Positions 43,544 through 50,853 of a DNA stretch of 50,853 nucleotides are shown here, piece after piece. Position numbers and translations under genes: made by a program. This DNA comes from Deltaproteobacteria bacterium. GTDB lineage: Bacteria > SAR324 > NAC60-12. How positions within the stretch are numbered: position 1 is the first letter of the stretch; every line of letters starts with the position of its first letter. The stretch covers positions 1 to 50,853 of the forward strand of contig NYTS01000088.1 of assembly GCA_002683655.1 (NCBI GenBank). Reading direction: 5' to 3'. The notes under the pieces are model-generated. The model was not told the origin of the DNA. It was given only the letters and a program-made list of their open reading frames with translations, and made no database searches.

Positions 43544-44176
43544 ATGCAAAAAACAATCAGTGATTGGCTGAATCCTTTCCCCTTACTAGCGATTCTCAGA
43601 GGGATTGTCCCTCATGAAGTTGACGAGGTAGGGGATGTGCTGATTGAGCTTGGATATAGAATTTTGGAGGTGCCTCTAAATTCACCGGATCCCTACCAGA
43701 GTATTCAGCAGTTAGCCAAACGCTACAGTGGTTCTGCTTTGATTGGCGCAGGGACAGTGTTCAAGCCGGAACAAGTTCCACAGGTAGCGGATGCTGGGGG
43801 AACCTTGATCGTCTCTCCGAATTTGAATCCAGAGGTGGTCAAGGCAACCAAGCGGATGGGAATGATTTCAATACCTGGAGTCTTTACACCAACCGAAGCT
43901 TTTCAGGCTTTGGATGCAGGAGCAGATGCTCTGAAAATTTTCCCTGGTGATGCGATCAGTCCTTCCTACTGCAAGGCACTCAGAGCTGTTCTACCAAAAG
44001 GAACTCTGCTTGTCGTCACCGGCGGAGTCAATGCGGCCAATCTTTCAGACTTTCTAGCGGTTTCCAATGGAGCAGGCATTGGCTCTGCTCTTTATGCTCC
44101 TGGCAAAAGTGTCAAAAAGATTCGTGCTGATGCTCTCAAGTTCGTTCATGCGTTGACGGAGGAATCCAATGGTTGA
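43544..44176 (+). CDS. dgoA: 2-dehydro-3-deoxy-6-phosphogalactonate aldolase (DgoA)
   Basis: It cleaves KDPGal to pyruvate and glyceraldehyde-3-phosphate through a Schiff base. The ATG at 43544 has GAGGAGC upstream; the track start at 43496 lies inside the dehydratase gene. The 210-residue TIM barrel carries LAILRGIVPHEVDEVG, RILEVPLNSPDPYQSI (a DgoA rather than Eda-like segment), IGAGTVFKPEQ, SIPGVFTPTEA and ADALKIFPGD with the catalytic Lys. It overlaps kdgK by 8 bp, implying coupled translation. Confidence 0.9.
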   Translation: MQKTISDWLNPFPLLAILRGIVPHEVDEVGDVLIELGYRILEVPLNSPDPYQSIQQLAKRYSGSALIGAGTVFKPEQVPQVADAGGTLIVSPNLNPEVVKATKRMGMISIPGVFTPTEAFQALDAGADALKIFPGDAISPSYCKALRAVLPKGTLLVVTGGVNAANLSDFLAVSNGAGIGSALYAPGKSVKKIRADALKFVHALTEESNG

Positions 44177-45083
44177 CATCCTGTGTCTCGGGGAACCACT
44201 CCTTGAATTTAACGAACAACAGCCTGGACAATATGTTCGTAGTATTGGGGGGGACGTCTCAAATGTTGCTGTCGCAGTGGCTCGGCAAGGTGGTCAAGCT
44301 GGAATGCTGACTAGGATGGGTCAAGATTCTTTTGCCGAAGAAATTCTGCAACTCTGGGAGAGAGAAGGAATCGATACCAGCCGAATTATTCGAGATGAGG
44401 AAGCACCTACTGGAATTTATTTCATTTCACACGGACCTAGTGGACATGTCTTTGACTATCGGCGAGCAGGCTCAGCCTCCAGTCGTTTTCGTCCTTGTGA
44501 TTTGAAGAAAGAACACTTCGAGGGAGTTCAGATTCTCCACCTGTCAGGAATTTCTCTGGCCTTGAGTGACAGCGCCTGCGAGGCTTCCCTAAGAGCAATT
44601 GAATTGGCCAAGGAAAACAGTGTGAAGATCTCCTTTGACACCAATCTTCGACTCAAACTCTGGTCGCTCTCACGGGCTAAAGCTCTTATCCAACATGTCG
44701 GATCCTTAGCAGATTTTGTCCTGCCTGGGCTTGATGATGCTCGTCAATTAACTAGTTTGGAGAATCCCCAAAACATTGTTGATGAATATTTGAAGATGGG
44801 CGTCGAAGTGGTCGCACTGACTCTAGGGGAACAAGGCGTGCTATTAGCTACACAGGACGGCATGAGAGAACAAATCCCTGGAATTCCTGTCAAATTAGTA
44901 GATGCCACGGCAGCAGGTGACTGTTTTGATGGAGGATTCTTAACGGAGTGGTTACGCACCAAAGATCTACTACGAGCAGTTCGTTATGGGAATGCCGCTG
45001 CCTCGCTCAGCGTTCAGCATTTTGGTGCGGTAGCTTCGTTACCCAGTCGAGAAAAAACTGAGTCGAGTTTAAGAAACGAATAG
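44169..45083 (+). CDS. kdgK: PfkB-family sugar kinase, 2-keto-3-deoxygluconate kinase-like (KdgK)
   Basis: It should phosphorylate a 2-keto-3-deoxy acid with ATP. The 304-residue protein has the PfkB opening ILCLGEPLLEFNE, the sugar-binding GGDVSNVAVAVARQG, the acceptor-side FDYRRAGSASSRF, typical of KdgK, and the catalytic motif DATAAGDCFDGGF with the anion hole and base Asp. It overlaps dgoA by 8 bp. With dgoK encoded divergently, the locus has two kinases for the same class of substrate, possibly for gluconate- and galactonate-type epimers. Confidence 0.82.
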   Translation: MVDILCLGEPLLEFNEQQPGQYVRSIGGDVSNVAVAVARQGGQAGMLTRMGQDSFAEEILQLWEREGIDTSRIIRDEEAPTGIYFISHGPSGHVFDYRRAGSASSRFRPCDLKKEHFEGVQILHLSGISLALSDSACEASLRAIELAKENSVKISFDTNLRLKLWSLSRAKALIQHVGSLADFVLPGLDDARQLTSLENPQNIVDEYLKMGVEVVALTLGEQGVLLATQDGMREQIPGIPVKLVDATAAGDCFDGGFLTEWLRTKDLLRAVRYGNAAASLSVQHFGAVASLPSREKTESSLRNE

Positions 45084-45213
45084 TTCTGTGCCAGCAATGC
45101 TTGACAATCCTGCTCCTTCCACTTATGACACGATAACAATTTAATTTTTTCATCAGACGTCTGCTGTCTGGTACGGAAACTTCCAACTTTTCAAAACTCT
45201 AACGGAGGCACCC

Positions 45214-46128
45214 ATGCGTTGGAATCTGTTCATCTTCACAGGAATCCTCCTGCTTGCTCTTCCTCAATTCTTGTTTGCCCAGTCACGCACTGTGGCCGTG
45301 CTGACTCCATTTCTGGCTCAACCTGGAACACAACTGATGGTCGAAGGCTTTGAAGCAACTGCCAAAAGCAAAGGTTGGCAGGTGGACGTGATTGACACCT
45401 CCGGAGACGTGGCTGCCCTGGTCAGCCGGATGGAAGATGTCGCTCTGCAAAAGGTTGATGCGATGGTGATCAATGTCGATCCATCCCAAATTCGTAATGG
45501 GTTACTGGCTGCCAAAGACGCTGAAATCCCAGTTTTTGGAATGGACTCTGGCGCTGATCCGCTGCTAACAGCCAACGTCACCAGCAATGGCTACGTGATG
45601 GCGGCAGAGACAGCTACCTATTTGGTTGATCAATTGAATGGCAAGGGCAATGTGGTGATGTTCATCTTTGAGCCCTACCCTCCGGTGCAAAAGCGCGGAG
45701 CGATTGCTGAGTCGATCTTCAACAATGAACCGGACATCAATATCATGGAGAAGATCACTCCAAGCTTTGATCGTGGACCCTTGGAGGGCGCTCGCAACGC
45801 AATGGAAGCTGTGTTGACTGCAAATCCTGCGAAAGGCAGCATCCAAGCAGTCTGGGCCGCCTGGGATGATCCTGCGCTGGGTGCAGAACAAGCCATCCGT
45901 GATGCTGGACGTGAGGATGAGGGCATTGTGATAGTTGGAATTGACGCCACTGAGCAGGCCCGTGATCGAATTGCAGCTCGAGGTAATCTGAAGGCCACGG
46001 TTGCCCAAGACTTCACCGGAATCGCTAACACAGTTGCGAACACGGTAGAACAGTATCTGCAGTCTGGTTCCGTATCCCGCTCACAAATCTATGTCAGTGC
46101 CAAATTGGTCACAGCTGACGATCTTTGA
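45214..46128 (+). CDS. RbsB-family periplasmic sugar-binding protein
   Basis: The 304-residue precursor has a signal peptide (FIFTGILLLALPQFLFA). It then follows the type I periplasmic-binding fold: TVAVLTPFLAQPGTQLMVEGF, VDAMVINVDPSQIRNGLLAA, IPVFGMDSGAD, and VWAAWDDPALGAEQAI near the C-terminal lobe. It delivers the sugar to the ATPase and permease encoded next. GGAGG lies upstream of the ATG. The 130-bp gap before it may hold its own promoter. The ligand cannot be read from sequence; a pentose or hexose is likely. Confidence 0.88.
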   Translation: MRWNLFIFTGILLLALPQFLFAQSRTVAVLTPFLAQPGTQLMVEGFEATAKSKGWQVDVIDTSGDVAALVSRMEDVALQKVDAMVINVDPSQIRNGLLAAKDAEIPVFGMDSGADPLLTANVTSNGYVMAAETATYLVDQLNGKGNVVMFIFEPYPPVQKRGAIAESIFNNEPDINIMEKITPSFDRGPLEGARNAMEAVLTANPAKGSIQAVWAAWDDPALGAEQAIRDAGREDEGIVIVGIDATEQARDRIAARGNLKATVAQDFTGIANTVANTVEQYLQSGSVSRSQIYVSAKLVTADDL

Positions 46129-46135
46129 TTCCAAC

Positions 46136-46166
46136 AGGGCGGAGCGTAGAAATATCACTCCGCCCT
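46136..46166 (+). promoter_or_regulatory. Intercistronic hairpin between binding-protein and ATPase genes
   Basis: AGGGCGGAG and CTCCGCCCT form a perfect 9-bp GC-rich stem around a 13-nt loop, 8 bp after the binding-protein stop and 10 bp before the ATPase start. No T run follows. Such hairpins in ABC sugar operons stabilise the upstream mRNA or cause partial termination so that the binding protein is made in excess. Confidence 0.6.
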
Positions 46167-46176
46167 CCTCCTACCA

Positions 46177-47700
46177 GTGATTCCCTTTCTTCATCTAAAC
46201 AAAGTTCAAAAAAGCTTTGGCAATGTCCCTGTGCTGCGTGGGGTAGAACTCGCTCTGTTTTCTGGCGAAATCCATGGGTTGATGGGTGAAAACGGCGCTG
46301 GCAAGTCTACCCTGATCAAAATTCTTTCGGGGAACCTGGTGGCAGATAACCTCACCTGTACTATGAATGGAGAATCTCTATCGTTGGCGGAGGCGCGATG
46401 GTCTGGGAAGCTGGCGATGCGCTTCATTCATCAGGAACTCAACAGCATCGCGCATCTCTCGATTGCTGAAAACTTGATGCTTGGGAAGCAGCTGCCAACT
46501 CTGGCAAAAATATTTGTTGACCAGCAGACACTTTCTGAACTAACCCAGGCGGCGCTTGCTGAACTGGGGATTACCCATATTGATCCCCAAGAAAGGATGA
46601 GCCAGCTTGGGGCTGGCGATCAGATGCTCGTTAAGTTGGGCAGCGCCTTTGTTGTTGAATCCGGCAAGCCAGTTGCCCAACTCTATGTATTGGATGAACC
46701 CACTGCCTCGCTCATGCCCTCCGAAACTGAAAAACTCTTTGAGGCTCTTGAACGTCTCAAGCAAAAGGGTTGTTCCATTCTTTATGTCTCCCACCGACTT
46801 GACGAAATCTTTCAGATCACCGATCGGATCAGTGTGCTGCGGGATGGAAGAAACACTTTGGTGGAAAAGACAAAAATGCTGAAACCACGAACTGTTGTGG
46901 AAGCGATGACCGGGCGGCAAATCAGCCAACACTACCCGGGTCGCTCCAACATTCTTTCAAAAGAAGTCTTACTTTCAGTCCAACATTTGCGAAACACTAA
47001 GTTGAAGTCATTGAATTTTACGCTTCACAAGGGAGAAATTTTGGGACTTGCTGGCTTGGGTGGATCTGGGCGTTCAGAAGTTCTTCGAACTTTATTAGGA
47101 ATTCGAGATTTCAGTGGAACTTTGAGCCTGGAAGGAAAATCCTGGCGACCAAAACTCAAAAATTTCTGGACAGAACGCTTGGCCTTCATTCCCGAAGAGC
47201 GACGTTCTCTAGGCTTGGTATTGAACCAGACCGTAGCCACAAACAGTCACCTGCCTTTCATTGGCAATTTCGGCAACTTCTTGGGTTTACTGCCCAAACA
47301 AAAACTACGACAGAAATCAGAGGAGGCCTGGTCCCGCGTAAAAGTTCAAGGGACTGGCATCACCCAGAGAATTTGGCAGCTGAGTGGAGGAAATCAACAG
47401 AAAGTACTTTTTGCACGGGCTACCTGGAACCAGCCTAAATTAATGTTGTTGGATGAACCAACTAGAGGAGTGGATGTTGGCGCAAAGCAGGAAATTTACA
47501 GCCTGATTCGACAAGCTAGTCAGGAAGGAACAGCGGTGCTGATGGTCTCTTCAGAGTTGGGAGAGTTGATTGGGCTTTGTGATCGCATTCTTGTTTTGCG
47601 GGATGGGCAAATCTACCATGAGTTGCAGACTAAAGGCTTGAGTGAGGCTGATCTGCTCGCGTATTGCCAAGAAGTTCGTGCTATGGGGAATACTGAATGA
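46177..47700 (+). CDS. Sugar ABC transporter ATP-binding protein (RbsA/MglA-like, two ABC domains)
   Basis: The 507-residue protein energises sugar import. Domain 1 has Walker A GENGAGKSTLIKI, an unusual signature region SQLGAGDQMLVKLG, and Walker B LYVLDEPTASL with the H-loop SHRLDEI. Domain 2 has a degenerate P-loop GLAGLGGSGRSEVLRTLLG, signature LSGGNQQKVLFAR and Walker B LMLLDEPTRGVDVG, the usual RbsA layout in which the second site is atypical. The GTG start at 46177 is the only plausible one. Its stop overlaps the permease ATG by 4 bp (ATGA). Confidence 0.93.
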   Translation: MIPFLHLNKVQKSFGNVPVLRGVELALFSGEIHGLMGENGAGKSTLIKILSGNLVADNLTCTMNGESLSLAEARWSGKLAMRFIHQELNSIAHLSIAENLMLGKQLPTLAKIFVDQQTLSELTQAALAELGITHIDPQERMSQLGAGDQMLVKLGSAFVVESGKPVAQLYVLDEPTASLMPSETEKLFEALERLKQKGCSILYVSHRLDEIFQITDRISVLRDGRNTLVEKTKMLKPRTVVEAMTGRQISQHYPGRSNILSKEVLLSVQHLRNTKLKSLNFTLHKGEILGLAGLGGSGRSEVLRTLLGIRDFSGTLSLEGKSWRPKLKNFWTERLAFIPEERRSLGLVLNQTVATNSHLPFIGNFGNFLGLLPKQKLRQKSEEAWSRVKVQGTGITQRIWQLSGGNQQKVLFARATWNQPKLMLLDEPTRGVDVGAKQEIYSLIRQASQEGTAVLMVSSELGELIGLCDRILVLRDGQIYHELQTKGLSEADLLAYCQEVRAMGNTE

Positions 47701-48665
47701 CTGGTTCCTTGCAGCTGGTTCCTCTGCTCCGACGTTACGGTACTTTTTTAGGCTTCCTATTGATTGTCAGTTTCTTCTGGAGTCAGCGCCCCGACACTTT
47801 CATGACGACCCGAAACTGGCTCAACATCACGCAGCAGGTCAGCATTTTGTGCGTGATTTCCTTCACAATGACCCTCGTGATGGTGGGAGGAGATTTTGAT
47901 TTGAGTGTCGGCTCCATGGCGAGCTTGAGTGGGATGATTGCAGCAGTTTTGTGGCAACAGGAAGTCAGGTTATTCGGCGCTTTAGGAGCTGCTGTAATTG
48001 TGGGTGCTTTTGGTGGCGTTTTTAACGGGGTTCTTGTTGCCTACGCTGGGTTGTCTGCCTTTGTTGCGACTCTTGGCACACTGACAATTTTTAGTGGCTT
48101 GGCTTTACTGGTGAGCGACGGCAAAACCATTTTTGGTAGAGCGATTCCGGAAATAGTTGGGGATTTCAGTCGTGGTGGAATTCCATTAGCTGAGGGGATC
48201 CAGCTACCGAATTTGACCCTGATCGCAATTTCAGTTTTGATCCTTATGGGCATCGTCCTGCAGCACACGGTCTTTGGTAGAAATCTTCATGCTGTCGGAG
48301 GCAATCGTGAAGCGAGCTTGCTTGCAGGGGTGCCTGTAGCCCGATTACGCCTTATCGCGTTTGCTTTCAATGGTGTGGGAGCAGCAATTGCTGGCTTGAT
48401 GCTGGTCAGTCGACTTTCTTCAGCAAATCCAACACAAGGAGATGGACTGATGCTAAACGCAATCGCCTCAGTTTTTGTGGGCATGACGATGTCCGAAGAG
48501 GGTGAACCTAACCTGTTTGGAACCTTGACGGGGGTGCTGATCTTGGGCGTACTCTCAAACGGCTTGACCCAGCTCCGAATCGACACTTATGTTCAACAGA
48601 TCTTGACCGGCTTGATCATCATCGCGGCAGTACTGTTCAGCCGACTTTCCTTGAGAAAAAGATGA
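47697..48665 (+). CDS. Sugar ABC transporter permease (RbsC-like)
   Basis: The 322-residue inner-membrane protein has around nine hydrophobic helices and the BPD_transp_2 segments VGGDFDLSVGSMASLSGM and GRNLHAVGGNREASLLAGV (EAA-like loop contacting the ATPase). LMLNAIASVFVGMTM follows near the end. Both flanking genes overlap it by 4 bp (ATGA), so ATPase, permease and FGGY kinase are translated in a coupled series. The substrate is the same as that of the binding protein. Confidence 0.92.
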   Translation: MTGSLQLVPLLRRYGTFLGFLLIVSFFWSQRPDTFMTTRNWLNITQQVSILCVISFTMTLVMVGGDFDLSVGSMASLSGMIAAVLWQQEVRLFGALGAAVIVGAFGGVFNGVLVAYAGLSAFVATLGTLTIFSGLALLVSDGKTIFGRAIPEIVGDFSRGGIPLAEGIQLPNLTLIAISVLILMGIVLQHTVFGRNLHAVGGNREASLLAGVPVARLRLIAFAFNGVGAAIAGLMLVSRLSSANPTQGDGLMLNAIASVFVGMTMSEEGEPNLFGTLTGVLILGVLSNGLTQLRIDTYVQQILTGLIIIAAVLFSRLSLRKR

Positions 48666-50134
48666 ATTCAAACACTGCTGAAAACAAAGATGAATCAACT
48701 TGGTTAGTGGTTGACCTAGGTACAACCAGTATCAAAGGGAGCTTGTTCGACTGTAACGGCGACCTGATCGGTGAGTCCTCTCACCCAAACAAGCAAACCC
48801 AAACAGAAGAGGGTTTCCATCATCAGGAAGTGGAGACGTGGTGGAATGGATTTTCAGCTGTGGTTCATGAGCTGATGAAACCTGGGGTTCAGGGGCTTGT
48901 AATAACGGGTCAGATGCAAAACCTGATTTTCCTGGATTCGCAGTCTGAACCCTTACATCCCGTTGTTAGCTACAGTGATCAACGTGGCGCTGATCAAATC
49001 GCCAGTTGGTCTGCTAAGAAATCAGTTCAGGAACAATTGCTCGAAACAGGTAACGAACAGGGCCCAACAAGCCTACTCGCAAAGCTTGCTTGGTTTCAGC
49101 AACATCAGCCAGAGGTCCTAAAAAATACAGAAAAAATCTTCATTGGATCAGCAGATTACATTGGCTACCGTCTGACAGGTGTTAGCCAAACGGACACTAC
49201 CACTGCTGCGACCACCGGTTTAATGCAACTCTCCTCAAGAACCTGGCACACAGCACTTTTTGCAGAGCTTGGTCTGGATTCGATCCTACCCAGTTTACCA
49301 AGATTGGTTTCAGGTGGTTCATTGTTGGGTCTGCTCAAAAATGAAGTGAGTGAGCAGCTGAAATTATTGGCTGGTTTGCCCATCTACCTTGCGCCCGGTG
49401 ATGCTGGTTCAACCACATTGGGAGCCGGTTGTGGAAAACTTGGGAAAGCTTACGCCTATTGTGGAACCAGTGGCTGGGTGGGACTGACTGAAAAACGACC
49501 AGCAAGACTCGAAAGTGGTGCATGGACCTTGGCTCACCCAGCTAAAGACTTGTTCATACAAGTCGCACCAATCCTCACCGCAGGAGACAACCTTGCTTGG
49601 GTCAAAGATCTGTTTGGCTTCAATGGATATGAAGAGATGATTCAAATCGCTCTTGAGCAACCAGTTGGAAAATTGCTGTATTTGCCCTATCTGCAGGGAG
49701 AGCGCTCTCCCTTCATCGATCCCCACGCTCGTGGAGTCTGGCTAGGCATGAATCGGCAATCTAACCGAGCCTCATTGACCCGAGCCGTTTTGGAGGGAAC
49801 CTGCTTTGCCTTCCGTCATGCTTTACACGCTGTGTCTGAGATTCCAGTAGAGGAGCTGCTCCTAACCGGTGGAACCAGTCGCTCAGATTCCTTTTGTCAA
49901 CTCTTCGCCAATGTGCTCGGTATTCCGATCAAGGTACTCGCAGAACCTGAATTGACCGGCCTCCGAGGCGCTTTGGCTGCCTGTCGACCAGAGAATTCTA
50001 CCCCAGAACCACGAATTCAAAAAACGTATTTGCCGAGCTCAGACCTAATGCAAAACTATGACGGTCTGTTTGAGATTTTCCTGAAGAGCTATCCTGCGCT
50101 GCGGAACAGCTTTGCTCAATTAGCTCAGCTGTAA
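48662..50134 (+). CDS. FGGY-family carbohydrate kinase (xylulokinase-like)
   Basis: It phosphorylates a ketose or polyol with ATP. The 490-residue protein opens with the phosphate loop WLVVDLGTTSIKGSLFD, then ITGQMQNLIFLD (a divergent form of the GQMHG-type motif), SYSDQRGADQI, IGSADYIGYRLTG and YLAPGDAGSTTLGAG with the catalytic Asp. YLQGERSPFIDPHARG and LLTGGTSRSDSFCQ follow in the ATP-binding half. The FGGY signature itself is loose. Xylulose, ribulose, fuculose or erythritol-type substrates are all possible. Overlap with the permease gene suggests that it acts on the imported sugar or on a derivative. Confidence 0.85.
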   Translation: MNSNTAENKDESTWLVVDLGTTSIKGSLFDCNGDLIGESSHPNKQTQTEEGFHHQEVETWWNGFSAVVHELMKPGVQGLVITGQMQNLIFLDSQSEPLHPVVSYSDQRGADQIASWSAKKSVQEQLLETGNEQGPTSLLAKLAWFQQHQPEVLKNTEKIFIGSADYIGYRLTGVSQTDTTTAATTGLMQLSSRTWHTALFAELGLDSILPSLPRLVSGGSLLGLLKNEVSEQLKLLAGLPIYLAPGDAGSTTLGAGCGKLGKAYAYCGTSGWVGLTEKRPARLESGAWTLAHPAKDLFIQVAPILTAGDNLAWVKDLFGFNGYEEMIQIALEQPVGKLLYLPYLQGERSPFIDPHARGVWLGMNRQSNRASLTRAVLEGTCFAFRHALHAVSEIPVEELLLTGGTSRSDSFCQLFANVLGIPIKVLAEPELTGLRGALAACRPENSTPEPRIQKTYLPSSDLMQNYDGLFEIFLKSYPALRNSFAQLAQL

Positions 50135-50171
50135 TCTCTAAAGATTCAAACATGAAACTCAAAGGACTCCC

Positions 50172-50591
50172 ATGGGAATGCCACCTTTTCACCTAGCTTT
50201 TGCAGTCAGAGATTTGGATGTCACTCGTGATTTCTACGCCAATCGTTTGGGCTGTAAGGTCGGACGGACGGATGAGAAGTGGATTGATTTTGACTTTTTT
50301 GGACATCAGATCTCTGCGCATCTGAAGCCTGAAGAAACCCAGCGAGTCGAGACCAATGGAGTAGACGGAAAGTCTGTTCCCGTTCGGCATTTTGGCGCAG
50401 TTTTGGAGTGGGATCATTGGCATCAGCTCGCAGACTCACTAAAGGATCAAGGGGTTGAGTTTCTGATAGAACCCTATATTAGGTTCCAAGGGGAAGTCGG
50501 CGAACAAGCAACCATGTTTTTGCTTGATCCATCCGATAATGCAATCGAACTGAAATCTTTCCTGAATCCTGATCAACTCTTTGCCAGCTAA
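50172..50591 (+). CDS. VOC-superfamily (glyoxalase/dioxygenase-like) protein
   Basis: The 139-residue protein has the paired beta-alpha-beta-beta-beta modules of the vicinal-oxygen-chelate fold. [19 protein letters not shown] provides the first His, [17 protein letters not shown] the second, and [12 protein letters not shown] the Glu, which together can hold a divalent metal. The family covers lyases, epimerases, dioxygenases and resistance proteins. In this operon a role on a sugar-derived aldehyde or in epimerisation is conceivable but unproven. Confidence 0.75.
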   Translation: MGMPPFHLAFAVRDLDVTRDFYANRLGCKVGRTDEKWIDFDFFGHQISAHLKPEETQRVETNGVDGKSVPVRHFGAVLEWDHWHQLADSLKDQGVEFLIEPYIRFQGEVGEQATMFLLDPSDNAIELKSFLNPDQLFAS

Positions 50592-50642
50592 TTTGATCGG
50601 CTTCATTTCTTGTTCTAGAACCTTAATTAACCAGGATTTTAA

Positions 50643-50789
50643 ATGTATAAAGAGAACTACAATTTAAAAGGAAAGAGGGCATTCATTACAGGGGGTGGAC
50701 GGAGAATTGGGCTTTGCTCTGCAGATGCACTAGCAGAAGCTGGGGCGAATATCGTCATCAGTGGGCGTTGGAGCTTAAGGGTTGTTTAG
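50643..50789 (+). pseudogene. 5' end of a short-chain dehydrogenase/reductase gene cut by the terminal repeat
   Basis: The frame starts MYKENYNLKGKRAFITGGGR, where TGGGRRIG is the dinucleotide-binding TGxxxGxG motif, and continues LCSADALAEAGANIVIS. From 50763 the sequence is the 91-bp repeat, and the frame ends at TAG 50787. Only the first ~40 residues of an expected ~250 are present. In this operon it may have been the sugar 1-dehydrogenase that forms the lactone. An intact relative may lie elsewhere. Confidence 0.75.
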
Positions 50790-50853
50790 TTTATGGATGA
50801 GCAGTTTCAAAGAAACTTCCAACATCGTTTTTGATTTGCTGTAGCAAAGCGTT
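50763..50853. repeat. Right copy of the 91-bp inverted terminal repeat
   Basis: This is the exact reverse complement of 3-93. Read outward it begins GGGCGTTGGAGCTTAAGG, and the switch from SDR coding sequence to repeat is at 50763. Both copies point outward, so the same end of the same element flanks the window on each side. The flanking bases differ (CATCAGT here, GAAAAGG at left), as expected for independent insertions. Confidence 0.7.

Noticed and set aside
45283-46043. Long antisense ORFs opposite the sugar-binding-protein gene (45565-46008, 45675-46043)
   Set aside because: The plus-strand gene is clearly a periplasmic binding protein with signal peptide; the antisense frames are shadows without start signals.

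Overview
The window comes from an uncultured, free-living Gram-negative bacterium, probably marine or aquatic. It encodes several outer-membrane beta-barrels with signal peptides, an Omp85-type barrel, Lgt, a large MscS-type channel and a periplasmic YtfJ-like protein. Base composition is moderate to AT-rich. A large-type (560 aa) IspG and an orphan GatA narrow the choice, and a deltaproteobacterial/SAR324-like lineage would fit, but that is a guess from gene content. No rRNA, tRNA or CRISPR array was recognised.

Left part (1-8.4 kb): the contig begins in a 91-bp sequence that recurs, inverted, at the far right end. It interrupts the 3' end of a ferric-iron binding-protein gene. The two-domain iron ABC permease that follows is itself a pseudogene (frameshift in a T7 run plus a nonsense codon). 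Next, on the minus strand, is a 2155-residue exported TPR protein with a super-repeat of about 273 residues occurring six times. From 8.4 to 10.3 kb is ispG, followed by about 570 bp without a supportable gene.

Minus-strand housekeeping block (20.4 down to 10.8 kb): gatA, serS, argJ, argF, gltA, an unlisted 51-codon ORF, xth with an 80-residue N-terminal extension, a small membrane protein, two paralogous outer-membrane proteins and a phosphopantetheinyl transferase. Spacing is tight, often with overlapping start and stop codons, so this is probably one long operon or a few nested ones.

20.6-29.7 kb: a DUF3050 heme-oxygenase-like protein, GT4 and GT2 glycosyltransferases, a polysaccharide flippase, a ppx/gppA pseudogene broken by a 50-bp tandem duplication and several frameshifts, two small hypothetical proteins, ClpP, and a queD-like/folE pair for the first steps of 7-deazaguanine or pterin synthesis.

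29.8-39.5 kb: a minus-strand set made of a HisG-like protein, an exported fusion of two CsgG-like domains with a SUMF1 domain that lacks the FGE cysteines, a beta-barrel and a catalytic-domain-only tyrosine recombinase. Then come a secreted hypothetical protein, lgt, a POTRA-less Omp85 barrel, a ytfJ-like gene and a coiled-coil MscS-family protein.

39.7-50.85 kb: a sugar and sugar-acid catabolic island arranged as two divergent operons. Minus strand: SMP-30 lactonase and DgoK. Plus strand: IlvD/Edd-type sugar-acid dehydratase, DgoA, a KdgK-like PfkB kinase, an RbsBAC-type ABC importer, an FGGY kinase, a VOC protein and the start of an SDR dehydrogenase. Together these give import, oxidation to a lactone, hydrolysis to an aldonate, dehydration, phosphorylation and aldol cleavage to pyruvate plus glyceraldehyde-3-phosphate, a De Ley-Doudoroff-like route. 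The SDR gene is cut by the same 91-bp repeat that starts the window.
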